64,000 nucleotides of DNA from an uncultured Kangiella sp. (GTDB taxonomy: Bacteria > Pseudomonadota > Gammaproteobacteria > Enterobacterales > Kangiellaceae). Shown piece by piece: positions 8,998 through 19,204 of this stretch. A program made the position numbers and the translations under genes. The stretch is taken from the NCBI GenBank assembly GCA_947498625.1, contig CANMKR010000003.1, positions 310,001 to 374,000 of the forward strand, given 5' to 3'. Position 1 is the first letter of the stretch; each line of letters begins with the position of its first letter. Under the pieces are notes generated by a model that saw nothing but the letters and a program-made list of their open reading frames with translations, had not been told where the DNA came from and did no database searches.

Positions 8998-10668
8998 ATG
9001 AGATTTTTATTAATACTTTCTTTGAGCCTATTATCAATCAGCATGGCTCATGCAAAAATTGACATCACTATAGATAGAAATGATGTAAGAGTTAATGAAA
9101 CTTTTCAGCTAACCATTAATGTAGAAGATCCGGAAACTTTATCTGCTCAGCAAAGCATGGATTTTTTACCTAGTGAATTACAAGTTTTAAGTAGCCAGCA
9201 TTTCCAAAAAAGTACGGTCATTGATAAACAGTTTGCCAATCAAATGGGCTGGACTTTGACCCTGATTTCAAGCCAGGCGGGCACTTATAGCATTCCTAAA
9301 TTTCGCATTGGAAATGAGGAGTCTGAAGCTATTACTATAAGAATATTGCCAGCGATTTCAAATCTAGACGAACTCAATCCCAATTCAAAAGTCAAAATGA
9401 CAGCTCGCATTAGCGATGATGAAGTTTATGTCCAACAGCAGATTATCTATACAGTCAGAATCTATAGCTCAGTTCCTAGCAGAAGACATTATCTAGAGCC
9501 TCTAAACGTCAATAACGCCATCGTCAAAAAACTTGGAGATGCATCTGAGTTTCAAATGATGAATCAAGGTGTTCGTTATAATGTTAAAGAAGAAAAATAT
9601 GTTATTTTCCCGCAGCAAAGCGGTGAGCTGTCGATTCCGCCAATGCAATTTAGGACCAATATTGTTGATACTCAAGCATCGTTTGGCAGCTTGAGTCGTT
9701 ATCGCCCTATAGAGCTGCAATCCAAACCCTTTACCGTTCAAGTTAAGCCAAAACCTGATTCTGCAGAAATACCTTGGATCCCAGCAAAAGCGTTAGAGCT
9801 CACCGCTCAATGGCAAGAAGGTGTAGATTCTTTTGAAGTTGGCAAACCCGCAACTTTAGATTTTTATATCAAGGGGGTTGCGTTACTACCTGAGCAACTT
9901 CCCACAATTGAATTCCCGGAAATAACTGGCTTAAAAATTTATCGTGACAAACCTATATTGCAAAGCCGAATTAATGCGAATGGTGTTAATAGTTACCATT
10001 TAGAAAAACTTGCCATCATTCCAAATCAAGCTGGCGAAGTGACTATTCCAGCATTAAAAATACCCTACTGGGATACCACAAAAGACGTGCAAGCCTTTGC
10101 TGAATTAAAGCCTGTTACCATTAGTATCAAAGACAAGGTTAATACCATTGCCTTACCGTCCATTACCCAGCAGCAACCGCAAGCAGTTAGTGAAAACTCT
10201 ATGCCTGAAGCTGCTCAGCCAAGTTACTGGCAATATTTAACTTACGGATTTGCAGCCCTTTGGTTGGCAACTTTATTATTATTTCTTTTCAGAAAGCGCA
10301 ATCCTGCAGTAGTGACTCAATCTTTACAAAAAAGTCCTGCTCAGAAAAAGCCTTCTGAAAGTATTAAATTAAAAGCCTTGGCGCAAGAATCCGATCCAAA
10401 AGATTTTGCCAACGCACTGCTTCAATGGTACTCACATGCTAGCCAATCAAGCTTTACTAACCTTAATCAAATAATTAATCAGTGCAATCATCAAGAGCTG
10501 GCACATGAATTATCTAAATTACAAACTGCTCTTTATGCAAATACAGCAAATGCTGGTCAGTCAAATGATTGGGATGGTTTAAAAATTCACTCCTTACTTT
10601 CTTCGATCGACTTCAAAAAAGTTAAGGCGGATAGAAAATCTCATCTGCCTCCTCTTTATCCTGAATAA
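8998..10668 (+). CDS. BatD-like oxygen-tolerance protein
   Basis: This 556-residue exported protein closes the MoxR operon. It has an N-terminal signal peptide (MRFLLILSLSLLSISMAHA), tandem beta-rich domains of the BatD family, a membrane segment near residues 415-432, and a cytoplasmic tail of about 120 residues. The ATG at 8998 is chosen because the signal peptide begins there. The frame itself opens at a TTG at 8980 with no additional homologous residues, and no strong ribosome binding site is visible. BatD proteins are periplasmic partners of VWA proteins; the exact role is not established. Confidence 0.87.
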   Translation: MRFLLILSLSLLSISMAHAKIDITIDRNDVRVNETFQLTINVEDPETLSAQQSMDFLPSELQVLSSQHFQKSTVIDKQFANQMGWTLTLISSQAGTYSIPKFRIGNEESEAITIRILPAISNLDELNPNSKVKMTARISDDEVYVQQQIIYTVRIYSSVPSRRHYLEPLNVNNAIVKKLGDASEFQMMNQGVRYNVKEEKYVIFPQQSGELSIPPMQFRTNIVDTQASFGSLSRYRPIELQSKPFTVQVKPKPDSAEIPWIPAKALELTAQWQEGVDSFEVGKPATLDFYIKGVALLPEQLPTIEFPEITGLKIYRDKPILQSRINANGVNSYHLEKLAIIPNQAGEVTIPALKIPYWDTTKDVQAFAELKPVTISIKDKVNTIALPSITQQQPQAVSENSMPEAAQPSYWQYLTYGFAALWLATLLLFLFRKRNPAVVTQSLQKSPAQKKPSESIKLKALAQESDPKDFANALLQWYSHASQSSFTNLNQIINQCNHQELAHELSKLQTALYANTANAGQSNDWDGLKIHSLLSSIDFKKVKADRKSHLPPLYPE

Positions 10669-10726
10669 CCTGTTTCCTGATTAAAATACTGATAAAATAG
10701 TCGCAATAAATTAAAGAGAGAAACTT

Positions 10727-11485
10727 ATGAATATTTCATCAACTAAAGCCATTATCAGCGGTGGCGCTTCTGGTCTAGGTTTTGCTTGCGCCAAGATGTT
10801 AATCGATAATGGCGGTTCAGTAACTTTGTTGGATATCAATGAAGAACAAGGAGCAAAAGCAGTAGCTGAGTTAGGCAGCAAAGCACACTTCATTGCCACT
10901 GATATCAGCCAGGAACAGCAGGTTGAAAACGCAGCAGATAAAGCCGCAAAGTTGATGGGCGGTATTAATCTTGCTATCGGCTGTGCAGGTATTCTTGGCG
11001 CAGGTCTAATCCATAGTAAAAAAGGCCCGATGCCCGCTGATTACTTTCAGAAAGTGGTCGATATAAATTTAGTCGGCAGCTTCTTACTAACGCGCGCTGC
11101 ATCAAAGCATATGCAGGCTAATGATGCTGACAATGGTGAAAAAGGCGTTATTATCCATACCGCCTCAATCGCAGCCTATGAAGGTCAAGTGGGACAAACG
11201 GCTTACTCAGCTACAAAAGCCGCAATTACCGGTATGGTGTTGCCTCTAGCAAGAGAATTCGCCCGCATCGGTGTTCGTGTGATGGCTATCGCTCCAGGCG
11301 TATTCGAAACGCCCATGATGGAAAAAATCACTCCAGAAATCTGCGAGCAAATAGCAGCAGGAATTCCAAACCCTTCCCGCTTTGGAAAACCTGAAGAGTT
11401 TGCTCACACCGTTAAGCATATTGTCGAAAATCAATATTTAAACGGCAACACCATACGTCTTGATGCAGCAGCTAGATTACAGTAA
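10727..11485 (+). CDS. SDR-family dehydrogenase, 3-hydroxyacyl-CoA dehydrogenase type 2-like
   Basis: This 252-residue short-chain dehydrogenase carries the NAD-binding GGASGLG at residues 12-18, the NNAG-equivalent GCAGI, a catalytic Ser in HTASIAAYEG and the YSATK active site. The pattern (IHSKKGPMP, APGVFETPMM, NPSRFGKPEEFA) is that of the HSD17B10/type II 3-hydroxyacyl-CoA dehydrogenase group, which acts on branched or short acyl-CoAs or steroids. AAAGAGAG precedes the ATG. It stands alone on the plus strand between the MoxR operon and the glutamate dehydrogenase gene. Substrate specificity cannot be read from the sequence. Confidence 0.85.
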   Translation: MNISSTKAIISGGASGLGFACAKMLIDNGGSVTLLDINEEQGAKAVAELGSKAHFIATDISQEQQVENAADKAAKLMGGINLAIGCAGILGAGLIHSKKGPMPADYFQKVVDINLVGSFLLTRAASKHMQANDADNGEKGVIIHTASIAAYEGQVGQTAYSATKAAITGMVLPLAREFARIGVRVMAIAPGVFETPMMEKITPEICEQIAAGIPNPSRFGKPEEFAHTVKHIVENQYLNGNTIRLDAAARLQ

Positions 11486-11529
11486 TTCAATTCTTCAGGT
11501 CCAATGTCGCATTTGCTGATGGCTACAAG

Positions 11530-11745
11530 TTACGAAGCATTCGGCATTGGATTAGATTTAACCATTTGCAAAAATAACCGATCAATTTCTTGTTCTACCC
11601 GAACTAAGGTAGCAGCGTCTAATTTTTGTCTATCCCAATAACTATCAAATTGTTCACTATATTTTTTTGCTTTTGCTTCTTTTTCTCTCTTTTGCATAAC
11701 TAACTGCAACGATTTCAATTCATCTGGAACTACTAATACACACAT
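11530..11745 (-). CDS. Small hypothetical protein (71 aa)
   Basis: I do not recognise a family. The ATG at 11745 has AAAAGG about 9 bases upstream, which supports translation; the frame also opens at a TTG two codons earlier. The product is charged and helical (EKEAKAKKYSEQFDSYWDRQ), with a hydrophobic start (MCVLVVPDEL), and has no clear signal or membrane segment. It is convergent with the SDR gene and lies 83 bp downstream of the glutamate dehydrogenase terminator. It is probably a real orphan gene, but this is uncertain. Confidence 0.5.
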   Translation of the reverse strand: MCVLVVPDELKSLQLVMQKREKEAKAKKYSEQFDSYWDRQKLDAATLVRVEQEIDRLFLQMVKSNPMPNAS

Positions 11746-11835
11746 GTTCAATTACCTTTTGTTTAATTGTTAAGGATATTTGAACAAATAAATATTGTGT
11801 TTTAGTGGTGCAATTATGACGAATTATGGGCATAA

Positions 11836-11861
11836 AAAAGCCCGATATTTATCGGGCTTTT
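11836..11861 (-). terminator. Rho-independent terminator of the glutamate dehydrogenase gene
   Basis: This is a perfect 11-bp stem, AAAAGCCCGAT / ATCGGGCTTTT, with a 4-nt loop. It begins 13 bp after the stop of the glutamate dehydrogenase gene, and on the minus strand it ends in a T run. Its symmetry would also allow termination from the other side. Confidence 0.9.
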
Positions 11862-11874
11862 AAACTAAGCGATG

Positions 11875-14800
11875 CTAATTAATTAGACGATGACTTCGTT
11901 GCACTAAAATTTGCAGCTCTCGAAGTGCTACCGAGAATTTGGCAAATTCATGGGTGTTGGATTGCTTAAAATCTGCAACCATTTCTGCCCAGCGTGATAA
12001 TAAGTCATCGTGCCTTGCTAAGAAGTAATCAATTCTCTCATCAGCAGATTTTTGCTTTTTAGTCAGCGGCAAAACAGCTTCAATTAAGTTACGCTGCTGA
12101 TAGTCTAGTTCCTCGCGGAATGCAGCTCTGGCAAATGCCTGCCAATGATTACCTACCGGTTGTGCAATGATTTGATTTAAGAACCAGTGTAAGCCAATTT
12201 TATTACCCAGCTTGTAGTAGACTTCTGCCACCAATTGAATGGGTAATTTGTATTGTCTTGCCAGTTCGATAATATCCATCGCCGAGAACATGGTGCTTAA
12301 ATAAGCCACTTGCTTTGCTAGCTTGGTTGGCACCCCTTTAGATACTAAATCAGCGACCTCTTTTTCAATACCTGCAGCCTCTTTTGCTTCCAAGGTTTTG
12401 CGCACTATTTTTTGCAGCTCATTAACCCCACCTTTGAAGAAGTCGACGATTGATTCAATTGACTGGTCCTTACTACGGTTACGAACAAACCAACGAGTGG
12501 CTCGTCTTACAATTCGACGAGCTTGGAACATCATCTCAATTTGCACATCGGCGGCAATTTGATTATCTAGTTCTTCGATACTGCGCCATAAGCCTTGCAT
12601 ATCAAATACTTCTTTAGCCATGGCATAACATTGCGCTACTTCTCCAATGTTCGCGCCTACCTCATCCATCACTCTGAATGCAAAGTTGGTGCCCATCAAG
12701 TTAACCATTTCATTTGCCACGCTCATAGCAATGATTTCATCTTTTAATGGGTGCTTATCCATCTTGGCTTGGTATTTTTGACGCAAAGGCTTTGGGAAAT
12801 AATTATGCAAATATTGCTGAAAATATTTTTCCTGAGTTACTGCAGGAATGCGCAACTCATCTTTCAATTCCATTTTCCCATAAGCTAACAAGACTGATAA
12901 CTCAGCACGAGTTAGGCCACGCTTTTTAACTTCACGTTCCATTAGCTCTTCATCAGAAGGAAGATATTCTAATTCTCGATCTAATAGACCGCGTTTTTCT
13001 AAACCTTGAATAAAGCGCATATGCTCTTTAACCATAGAACTGGCACGGCGCTGGGTAATACTAAGTGATTGGATCTGACGGTAGTTATCTTCGATAACAA
13101 TATCAGAAACCTCATCTGTCATTCGGGCTAGTAAATTGTTTCTCTGTTTAACGGTTAATTCGCCATCATTCAAAATGGTATTGAGTAAAATCTTAATATT
13201 AACTTCATTATCAGAACAATTGACACCGCCGGCATTGTCGATAAAGTCAGTATTTGCACGACCACCAGATTGCATATACTCAATTCGGCCAAGCTGAGTG
13301 CAACCTAGATTACCGCCCTCGCCAATAACTTTAGCTTGCATCTCATTGCCATTAACCCGCACTCTATCATTAGCTTTGTCACCGACATCTGAGTGACTTT
13401 CTTTAGTTGATTTAAGATAGGTTCCAATACCGCCATTCCAAAACAGATCAACCTGCATTTTTAAAGCCGCATGAATAAATTCATTAGGAGATAAGCTTTT
13501 AGCTTTAACCCCAAGCAAATTCTGAATTTCTGGGGTAAGCTCGATGGACTTAGCACTTCGCTCAAAAATCCCGCCACCTTTGGAAATTAGTTTTTGATTG
13601 TAGTCTGACCAACTGGAGCGTGGTAATTCAAACAATCTTTGACGCTCCTTAAATGTCTTAGCCGCGTCAGGAGTTGGATCAACAAAGATGTGTAAATGAT
13701 TAAAGGCTACTTGTAATCGAATATGTTTGGACAATAACATACCGTTACCGAACACATCCCCAGACATATCACCACAAGCAACTACCGTAAAATCTTCTGA
13801 TTGACTGTCAATACCCATTTCGCGGAAATGGCGTTTAACCGACTCCCAGGCACCTTTTGCAGTAATACCCATCGCTTTATGATCATAACCATTACTTCCG
13901 CCTGAAGCGAAAGCATCACCCAACCAGTGACCATAGTCCTCAGAGATACCGTTAGCTATGTCAGAGAAAGTAGCTGTGCCTTTGTCTGCCGCTACGACTA
14001 AATAAGGGTCATCTTCATCATGCACCACTACTTGCTTAGGTGGTACTATATTTCCCGAAACTATATTGTCAGTAATATCTAATAATGCGCTGATAAAGAT
14101 TTTGTAACACTCTACCCCTTCTGCAAAAAATGCATCCCTACCACCAGTTTTAGGAAGTTGCTTACAAACAAATCCGCCCTTAGCACCCACTGGAACAATA
14201 ACTGAGTTTTTTACTTGTTGAGCTTTTACTAAGCCTAATATTTCCGTTCGGAAATCTTCTCTGCGATCAGACCAACGTAAGCCCCCGCGAGCAACTTTAC
14301 CACCTCGTAAGTGCACCCCTTCAACCCTTGGCGAATAAACAAAAATTTCGAACATTGGAACTGGTTTTGGAATACCTGAAATTTCATTGGGCTTTAATTT
14401 AAAAGAAATATAACTTTTCTCTTTATCGTCAGCTGCTGGTTGGTAAAAGTTAGTTCTTACCGTGGCTTTAATCAGTTCCAAATATTTATTGATAATACGG
14501 TCTTGATCTAAGCTGGAGACCTGTGCAATTAATTTATTCAAATCTTTGACTAACGCATTAAATTTTCTCACTGAAAATTTTTGTTGCGGATCAAACTTTA
14601 AACTAAATAAGTCTGCTAATCCTCTAGATATTTCTGGGTAATCACTCAAAGTATCTTCTATAGAAGACTGGCTGAAGGTGAAGCCAATCTGCCACATATA
14701 TTTAGCATAAGCACGCAACATCGCTACTTGACGCCAATTCAGTGAAGCCCCTATGATTAACCGATTAAAGCCGTCTTTTTCAGTTTGATTTGACCATGCT

Positions 14801-16701
14801 TTAGCAAAAGCCACTTGGAAATTATCGCGAACCTGGTCCAGGTTAATTGCATTATGGTAATGAATATTAAAATCCATTATCCAATAGGTTCCTAATTTAT
14901 CAGACTTGATTTTATAAGGCGTTTCATCAATAACCCGCATCCCCATATTTTCAAGCATGGGCAGCACTTCAGACAAATGCATCGGACTATCTTTATGGTA
15001 TAGCTTAAAACGAAGTTCTCCTTCAGAAGATTCTTGTGCACGATATAAAAGCATTCCCAATTCTTTTGTATCGCTTAAATTCTCAATATGTTTGATATCA
15101 ACAATGGCTGAATTAACCGCTTGTTGATTCTGATAACCTAATGGGAAAGCATTTTGATATTTCTTTAATAGGTAGGCCGCTTGTTTATCACTAAAGTGAT
15201 AACGAATTTCATCATCGAGAACTTCTTCCCAGCTTAAGGCAGCCTCTTCTATTTCGGCTTGCAACTCTTCATGATCAAACTGAACCAACTCGGTGTTTTT
15301 AACCGGAACCACAAAGTGGGTGCGTGCCAAAACTGACTCAGAGAACAAAGTATTAAACTCTATGTTAGCTGTACTGTTAAAGTTCTTAGCCAATATTTTT
15401 TCAATTTTCTTTCTAATTTTGGTGTTATAGGTATCTCTTGGGATAAACGTTAACACTGAGAAATAACGGCCAAAAGGATCACGCCTTACAAACACTTTTA
15501 CTTGGCGTCTTTCTTGAATGTGTAAAATCCCTAAACCAAATTCTAACAACTTAAGCGTTGGAGTTTGGAATAACTCATCTCTTGGGTAAGTTTCTAGGAT
15601 GTTCTTGAGCGCTTTATAATCATGACCGCCAGCTTGTAAATTTGATTCCGACAATACATTGGCAATTTTTTTGCGGAGTACCGGAATAAATTGTGGATCC
15701 ATATTGTAGGCAGCGGAAGTAAACAAACCAAAGAAACGATATTCACCAATGACTTCGCCTTTGGCATTAATCCGCTTTATCCCTATATAGTCAATATGGC
15801 TTGGGCGGTGAACAGTAGAAACATTGCTAGTCTTAGTGAGGATTAATAAATGTTCATTGGATAGGGCTAGCTTTTGCGCACCCTTTGGTGCCATAGATAA
15901 ATTATATTCTTTGTACTTTTGCTCATTTGCTAAGATTCCAAGCCCAGTTCCCTTAACCGATTGCAGCGCTGTTTGTTTTGCACTCTTATTAAGATCATAA
16001 GCTCTAAAGCCCATAAAGACGAAATGATTTTGACCAACCCAGCGTAAAAAATCTAATGCTTCTTCAATCCGCTCAGCCAACATTGGCGGCGGGTTTTTCT
16101 CCAGTTCATCGATAATTGAGTGCATCTTATTTCGCATTGGCTCCCAATCAGACACGGTCGCCCTAACGTCACTTAAGATGCGTGATAAATCTGCTTGTAC
16201 TTGAAAAAGTAGCTCTTCATCTAAAATGCGATCGACTTCAAGATACATAGGAGTTTCAATGTTTCCTTCGCCTTCTAGAGCTTTTTCCAATTCACGAATT
16301 TTTCCAGATTTACTTCGACGAATATTCATCGGCACATGCAAATGCATATGCACATCTATCCCTTGACGATTTAACTCCATACGAATTGAGTCAACCAAAA
16401 ATGGCATATCCTTATGATTTAACTCGATAATGCTATGCTTTGCTTGCCAACCGTTAGACTCCAAAGTCGGATTAAACACTCGCACTTTACTAGTACCATC
16501 AAAGTCTTGAATAAAATTCCATAAACTCAGAACTGAGTCATAAATATAGCGAGTGTCTTTTTCTGCGAACTCATCATAGGAAACACTGCTGTAAAGAATT
16601 TCTGCAAAGCTTGAAACCAAAGGTGCTTTGGTTTTGGCGATTTTTTTATTGATAAGAGTCTTAATCTGGGCTAATTGCTTTTTAGCTTGAGGGCTTGCCA
16701 T
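11875..16701 (-). CDS. NAD-specific glutamate dehydrogenase, large (180-kDa) type
   Basis: This is a 1608-residue enzyme of the large NAD-GDH family, which converts glutamate to 2-oxoglutarate plus ammonium and links amino-acid breakdown to the TCA cycle. Catalytic-domain motifs include LRGGKVARGGLRWSDR, VPVGAKGGFVCKQLP and FWNGGIGTYLK; long N- and C-terminal regions surround them, as is typical. The ATG at 16701 is preferred because AGGACAG lies just upstream; the frame extends to a TTG at 16719. It is monocistronic, with a strong terminator after it. Large GDHs of other bacteria are regulated by metabolites through their N-terminal ACT-like regions. Confidence 0.95.
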   Translation of the reverse strand: MASPQAKKQLAQIKTLINKKIAKTKAPLVSSFAEILYSSVSYDEFAEKDTRYIYDSVLSLWNFIQDFDGTSKVRVFNPTLESNGWQAKHSIIELNHKDMPFLVDSIRMELNRQGIDVHMHLHVPMNIRRSKSGKIRELEKALEGEGNIETPMYLEVDRILDEELLFQVQADLSRILSDVRATVSDWEPMRNKMHSIIDELEKNPPPMLAERIEEALDFLRWVGQNHFVFMGFRAYDLNKSAKQTALQSVKGTGLGILANEQKYKEYNLSMAPKGAQKLALSNEHLLILTKTSNVSTVHRPSHIDYIGIKRINAKGEVIGEYRFFGLFTSAAYNMDPQFIPVLRKKIANVLSESNLQAGGHDYKALKNILETYPRDELFQTPTLKLLEFGLGILHIQERRQVKVFVRRDPFGRYFSVLTFIPRDTYNTKIRKKIEKILAKNFNSTANIEFNTLFSESVLARTHFVVPVKNTELVQFDHEELQAEIEEAALSWEEVLDDEIRYHFSDKQAAYLLKKYQNAFPLGYQNQQAVNSAIVDIKHIENLSDTKELGMLLYRAQESSEGELRFKLYHKDSPMHLSEVLPMLENMGMRVIDETPYKIKSDKLGTYWIMDFNIHYHNAINLDQVRDNFQVAFAKAWSNQTEKDGFNRLIIGASLNWRQVAMLRAYAKYMWQIGFTFSQSSIEDTLSDYPEISRGLADLFSLKFDPQQKFSVRKFNALVKDLNKLIAQVSSLDQDRIINKYLELIKATVRTNFYQPAADDKEKSYISFKLKPNEISGIPKPVPMFEIFVYSPRVEGVHLRGGKVARGGLRWSDRREDFRTEILGLVKAQQVKNSVIVPVGAKGGFVCKQLPKTGGRDAFFAEGVECYKIFISALLDITDNIVSGNIVPPKQVVVHDEDDPYLVVAADKGTATFSDIANGISEDYGHWLGDAFASGGSNGYDHKAMGITAKGAWESVKRHFREMGIDSQSEDFTVVACGDMSGDVFGNGMLLSKHIRLQVAFNHLHIFVDPTPDAAKTFKERQRLFELPRSSWSDYNQKLISKGGGIFERSAKSIELTPEIQNLLGVKAKSLSPNEFIHAALKMQVDLFWNGGIGTYLKSTKESHSDVGDKANDRVRVNGNEMQAKVIGEGGNLGCTQLGRIEYMQSGGRANTDFIDNAGGVNCSDNEVNIKILLNTILNDGELTVKQRNNLLARMTDEVSDIVIEDNYRQIQSLSITQRRASSMVKEHMRFIQGLEKRGLLDRELEYLPSDEELMEREVKKRGLTRAELSVLLAYGKMELKDELRIPAVTQEKYFQQYLHNYFPKPLRQKYQAKMDKHPLKDEIIAMSVANEMVNLMGTNFAFRVMDEVGANIGEVAQCYAMAKEVFDMQGLWRSIEELDNQIAADVQIEMMFQARRIVRRATRWFVRNRSKDQSIESIVDFFKGGVNELQKIVRKTLEAKEAAGIEKEVADLVSKGVPTKLAKQVAYLSTMFSAMDIIELARQYKLPIQLVAEVYYKLGNKIGLHWFLNQIIAQPVGNHWQAFARAAFREELDYQQRNLIEAVLPLTKKQKSADERIDYFLARHDDLLSRWAEMVADFKQSNTHEFAKFSVALRELQILVQRSHRLIN

Positions 16702-16774
16702 AGTTCTGTCCTGGTCCAATCACTTTAATAATAATAACGGCAAATAACTTTTACGATTTTAGGACATTTAAAAC

Positions 16775-16810
16775 AAAAATGGCACTGAATTTTTAAAAAA
16801 CAGTGCCATT
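16775..16810 (-). terminator. Rho-independent terminator of the MMPL/RND transporter gene
   Basis: This is a perfect 10-bp stem, AATGGCACTG / CAGTGCCATT, with a 13-nt A/T loop, 24 bp after the transporter stop. On the minus strand it is followed by TTTTTGTTTT. It separates the transporter operon from the glutamate dehydrogenase promoter. Confidence 0.85.
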
Positions 16811-16833
16811 AGTTTGGATTCTTTTTAGCTTAA

Positions 16834-19188
16834 CTATTTGCGATATAAGACCGCAGCTAATGCTGGCAGTAAAATAATCGCGCCTAACATATTCACTAAG
16901 AACATAAAGGTTAATAGAATCCCCATATCCGCCTGGAATTGTAAGTCTGAAAAAATCCAGGTGCTCACGCCAATGGCTAAGGTAAGACCAGTAAATATTA
17001 CCGCATTACCTGTCAGTTTTAATGTCTTAAAATAAGCCACTGAAACTGGATCGCCAGCACGGATGAACTTAACCATACGTGTGAAAATATAGATACCATA
17101 ATCAACACCAATACCTACACCCAGTGCGATAACGGGTAATGTCGCTACAGTTAAACCAATCTGTAACCAAGTCATCAAGGCTTGTGCCAAGTAAGAAACA
17201 ACAACTAGTGGCAAGATGACACAAATAGTCCCGCGAACCGAACGGAAACTAATTAAGCATAATAAAGTAACCGCTGCATAGACCCAAAAAAGCATCGGCA
17301 ATTGTGCTTCCTCAACTGCTTCATTGGTTGCTGCCATAACACCCACCGGACCAGTTGCTAATCTAAAATTAACTTGTTCATTGGTATTACTATCAATAAA
17401 AGCTTTGGTCGCGGCTACAACCTTTTCGATGGTCTCTGCTTTATGATCATTCAAAAACACTAATACCGGAATAACGCTACACTTAGAATTTAATAAACCA
17501 CTACTGGTTTCAATTCGACCAATGGTTTCTGGCAAGATAGTTTCATCCCTTGTCAGCACTTTCCATTTCAGGTTATTTTCAGACAGCATTCCATTTACAA
17601 TTTTCGATACTTGCGGCAAGCTAATGGTCGACTGAACACCTGCTACATTCGATATATGCCATTGGAAATCATCAATGGTTTTCATCACTGGATAGATAGT
17701 ACAACCATCATTCGGCACTTCTGCCAAAATCGAAATCATATCAGTACCGATTGAGAAATTTTCGGTAATGTATTTGGTGTCTAAGTTATAAATAGAGTCT
17801 TGACGTAAAGCTGGCGCACCTGCATGCAGATCACCGATTTTCATGTGCTGTGATTGCCAATAACCCAAAGCACCTAAAACAATACCGATTAAGACCAATC
17901 CAATTGCCATGGGTTTTTGCGCAAATTTCGATAGTGAAGTCCACCATTTCTCGCGTGCTACTTCACGGGCTTGAGTTGCTTTAATAAAGGATTCATCAAA
18001 TTTACTGAATGACAATAATAAGGGAAGCAAAATAAGGTTGGTTAAAATCAATACTGCAACACCAATACTCGCAGTAATAGCCAACTCACGAATAATATCA
18101 ATCTCAATCAGCTGCAAGGTCAAAAAGCCCACTGTGTCACTGATAAGAGCGATTCCACCAGGAACTAGTAACACTGCACAGGCAATAATCGCAGAGTCAT
18201 ATGCTGATTTACCTTCTGCCACATTATGAGCAACACCATTGATCATTTGAACACCATGACTGACGCCAATGGCAAAAATCAAGAATGGTACTAAGATAGA
18301 CATAGGATCTATGCCATAACCCAGTGCCGTTAAAATACCTAGCTGCCAAATTACCGCTATGATTGAAGTGAATAAAGGCAAAATGGTTAATTTAATGGAA
18401 CGCGAATACCAGAAGACTAAAATTGCAGTAATAGTCAAGGCGATCAAAAAGAACATCATAACGCCTTCTGCGCCATTGCTCACATCACCAATCATTTTTG
18501 AGAAGCCAATGATTTTCACATTAACATCAGGGTACTTGCTTTCAATATCCGTTCGGATTTGCTCTAAAGCATTTGCCACTTCTACGAAGTCTGCTTTTAC
18601 CGAACTGGTATTGCCTTCTTCATCCGTTGCATTATATTGCGACAACAACTGACCAGTAACCATGGCAGCTGAGAAGTCATTGGCGACTAAACGACCAACA
18701 ATGCCAGCTTTTAAGATGTTCTCTTTAATAATATTAAAATCATTCGCTAACTTAGTAGGATCTTCTTCTGCTGGGTTAAACTCAGCGTAAATTACAGGCC
18801 CGCCCTCTAAACCAAACTCACTGGCTTCAATGTAACGAGTATTAGGCGTGTAAAGAGATTGCACTTGCGGCTGACTGACTGCAGGAATCTGTTGAACCTT
18901 ACGAGTCATTTCACTTAAAGCATTAAAAAAAGCTGGATTGAATATATCTCCATTTTTGTCTTCTAAAGCCACTAAGACTCTGTTTGCACCGCCAAACTCT
19001 TCCTGGTACTGAATATAAGTTTTCATATATTCATGTTCTAACGGAATATTCTTTTCAAAACTTGCGTCGACTCTTAACTGTGATGCGAAATACAGCATCA
19101 CCAAAGTTACTAAAGCAAACAATGTAATGAGTAAATTTCTTTGTTTGAATAAGCCTCTAACTAAAGACTCTAACTTATTTTGTTTCAT
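16834..19188 (-). CDS. MMPL/RND-superfamily transporter
   Basis: This 784-residue inner-membrane protein has the RND layout: one N-terminal membrane helix (about residues 17-34), a large periplasmic loop, a cluster of five to six helices, a second helix-loop-cluster repeat, and no partner-dependent adaptor features. The helix-4-like motif LGVGIGVDYGIYIF, conserved in MMPL-type exporters, is visible in the second cluster. Such proteins usually move lipids or other hydrophobic molecules. It follows the YCF48 gene by 16 bp and lies next to DUF1329 and DUF1302 genes. That four-gene association recurs in Proteobacteria, but the substrate here is unknown. Confidence 0.88.
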   Translation of the reverse strand: MKQNKLESLVRGLFKQRNLLITLFALVTLVMLYFASQLRVDASFEKNIPLEHEYMKTYIQYQEEFGGANRVLVALEDKNGDIFNPAFFNALSEMTRKVQQIPAVSQPQVQSLYTPNTRYIEASEFGLEGGPVIYAEFNPAEEDPTKLANDFNIIKENILKAGIVGRLVANDFSAAMVTGQLLSQYNATDEEGNTSSVKADFVEVANALEQIRTDIESKYPDVNVKIIGFSKMIGDVSNGAEGVMMFFLIALTITAILVFWYSRSIKLTILPLFTSIIAVIWQLGILTALGYGIDPMSILVPFLIFAIGVSHGVQMINGVAHNVAEGKSAYDSAIIACAVLLVPGGIALISDTVGFLTLQLIEIDIIRELAITASIGVAVLILTNLILLPLLLSFSKFDESFIKATQAREVAREKWWTSLSKFAQKPMAIGLVLIGIVLGALGYWQSQHMKIGDLHAGAPALRQDSIYNLDTKYITENFSIGTDMISILAEVPNDGCTIYPVMKTIDDFQWHISNVAGVQSTISLPQVSKIVNGMLSENNLKWKVLTRDETILPETIGRIETSSGLLNSKCSVIPVLVFLNDHKAETIEKVVAATKAFIDSNTNEQVNFRLATGPVGVMAATNEAVEEAQLPMLFWVYAAVTLLCLISFRSVRGTICVILPLVVVSYLAQALMTWLQIGLTVATLPVIALGVGIGVDYGIYIFTRMVKFIRAGDPVSVAYFKTLKLTGNAVIFTGLTLAIGVSTWIFSDLQFQADMGILLTFMFLVNMLGAIILLPALAAVLYRK

Positions 19189-19204
19189 TAAAATTTATCC
19201 CCAA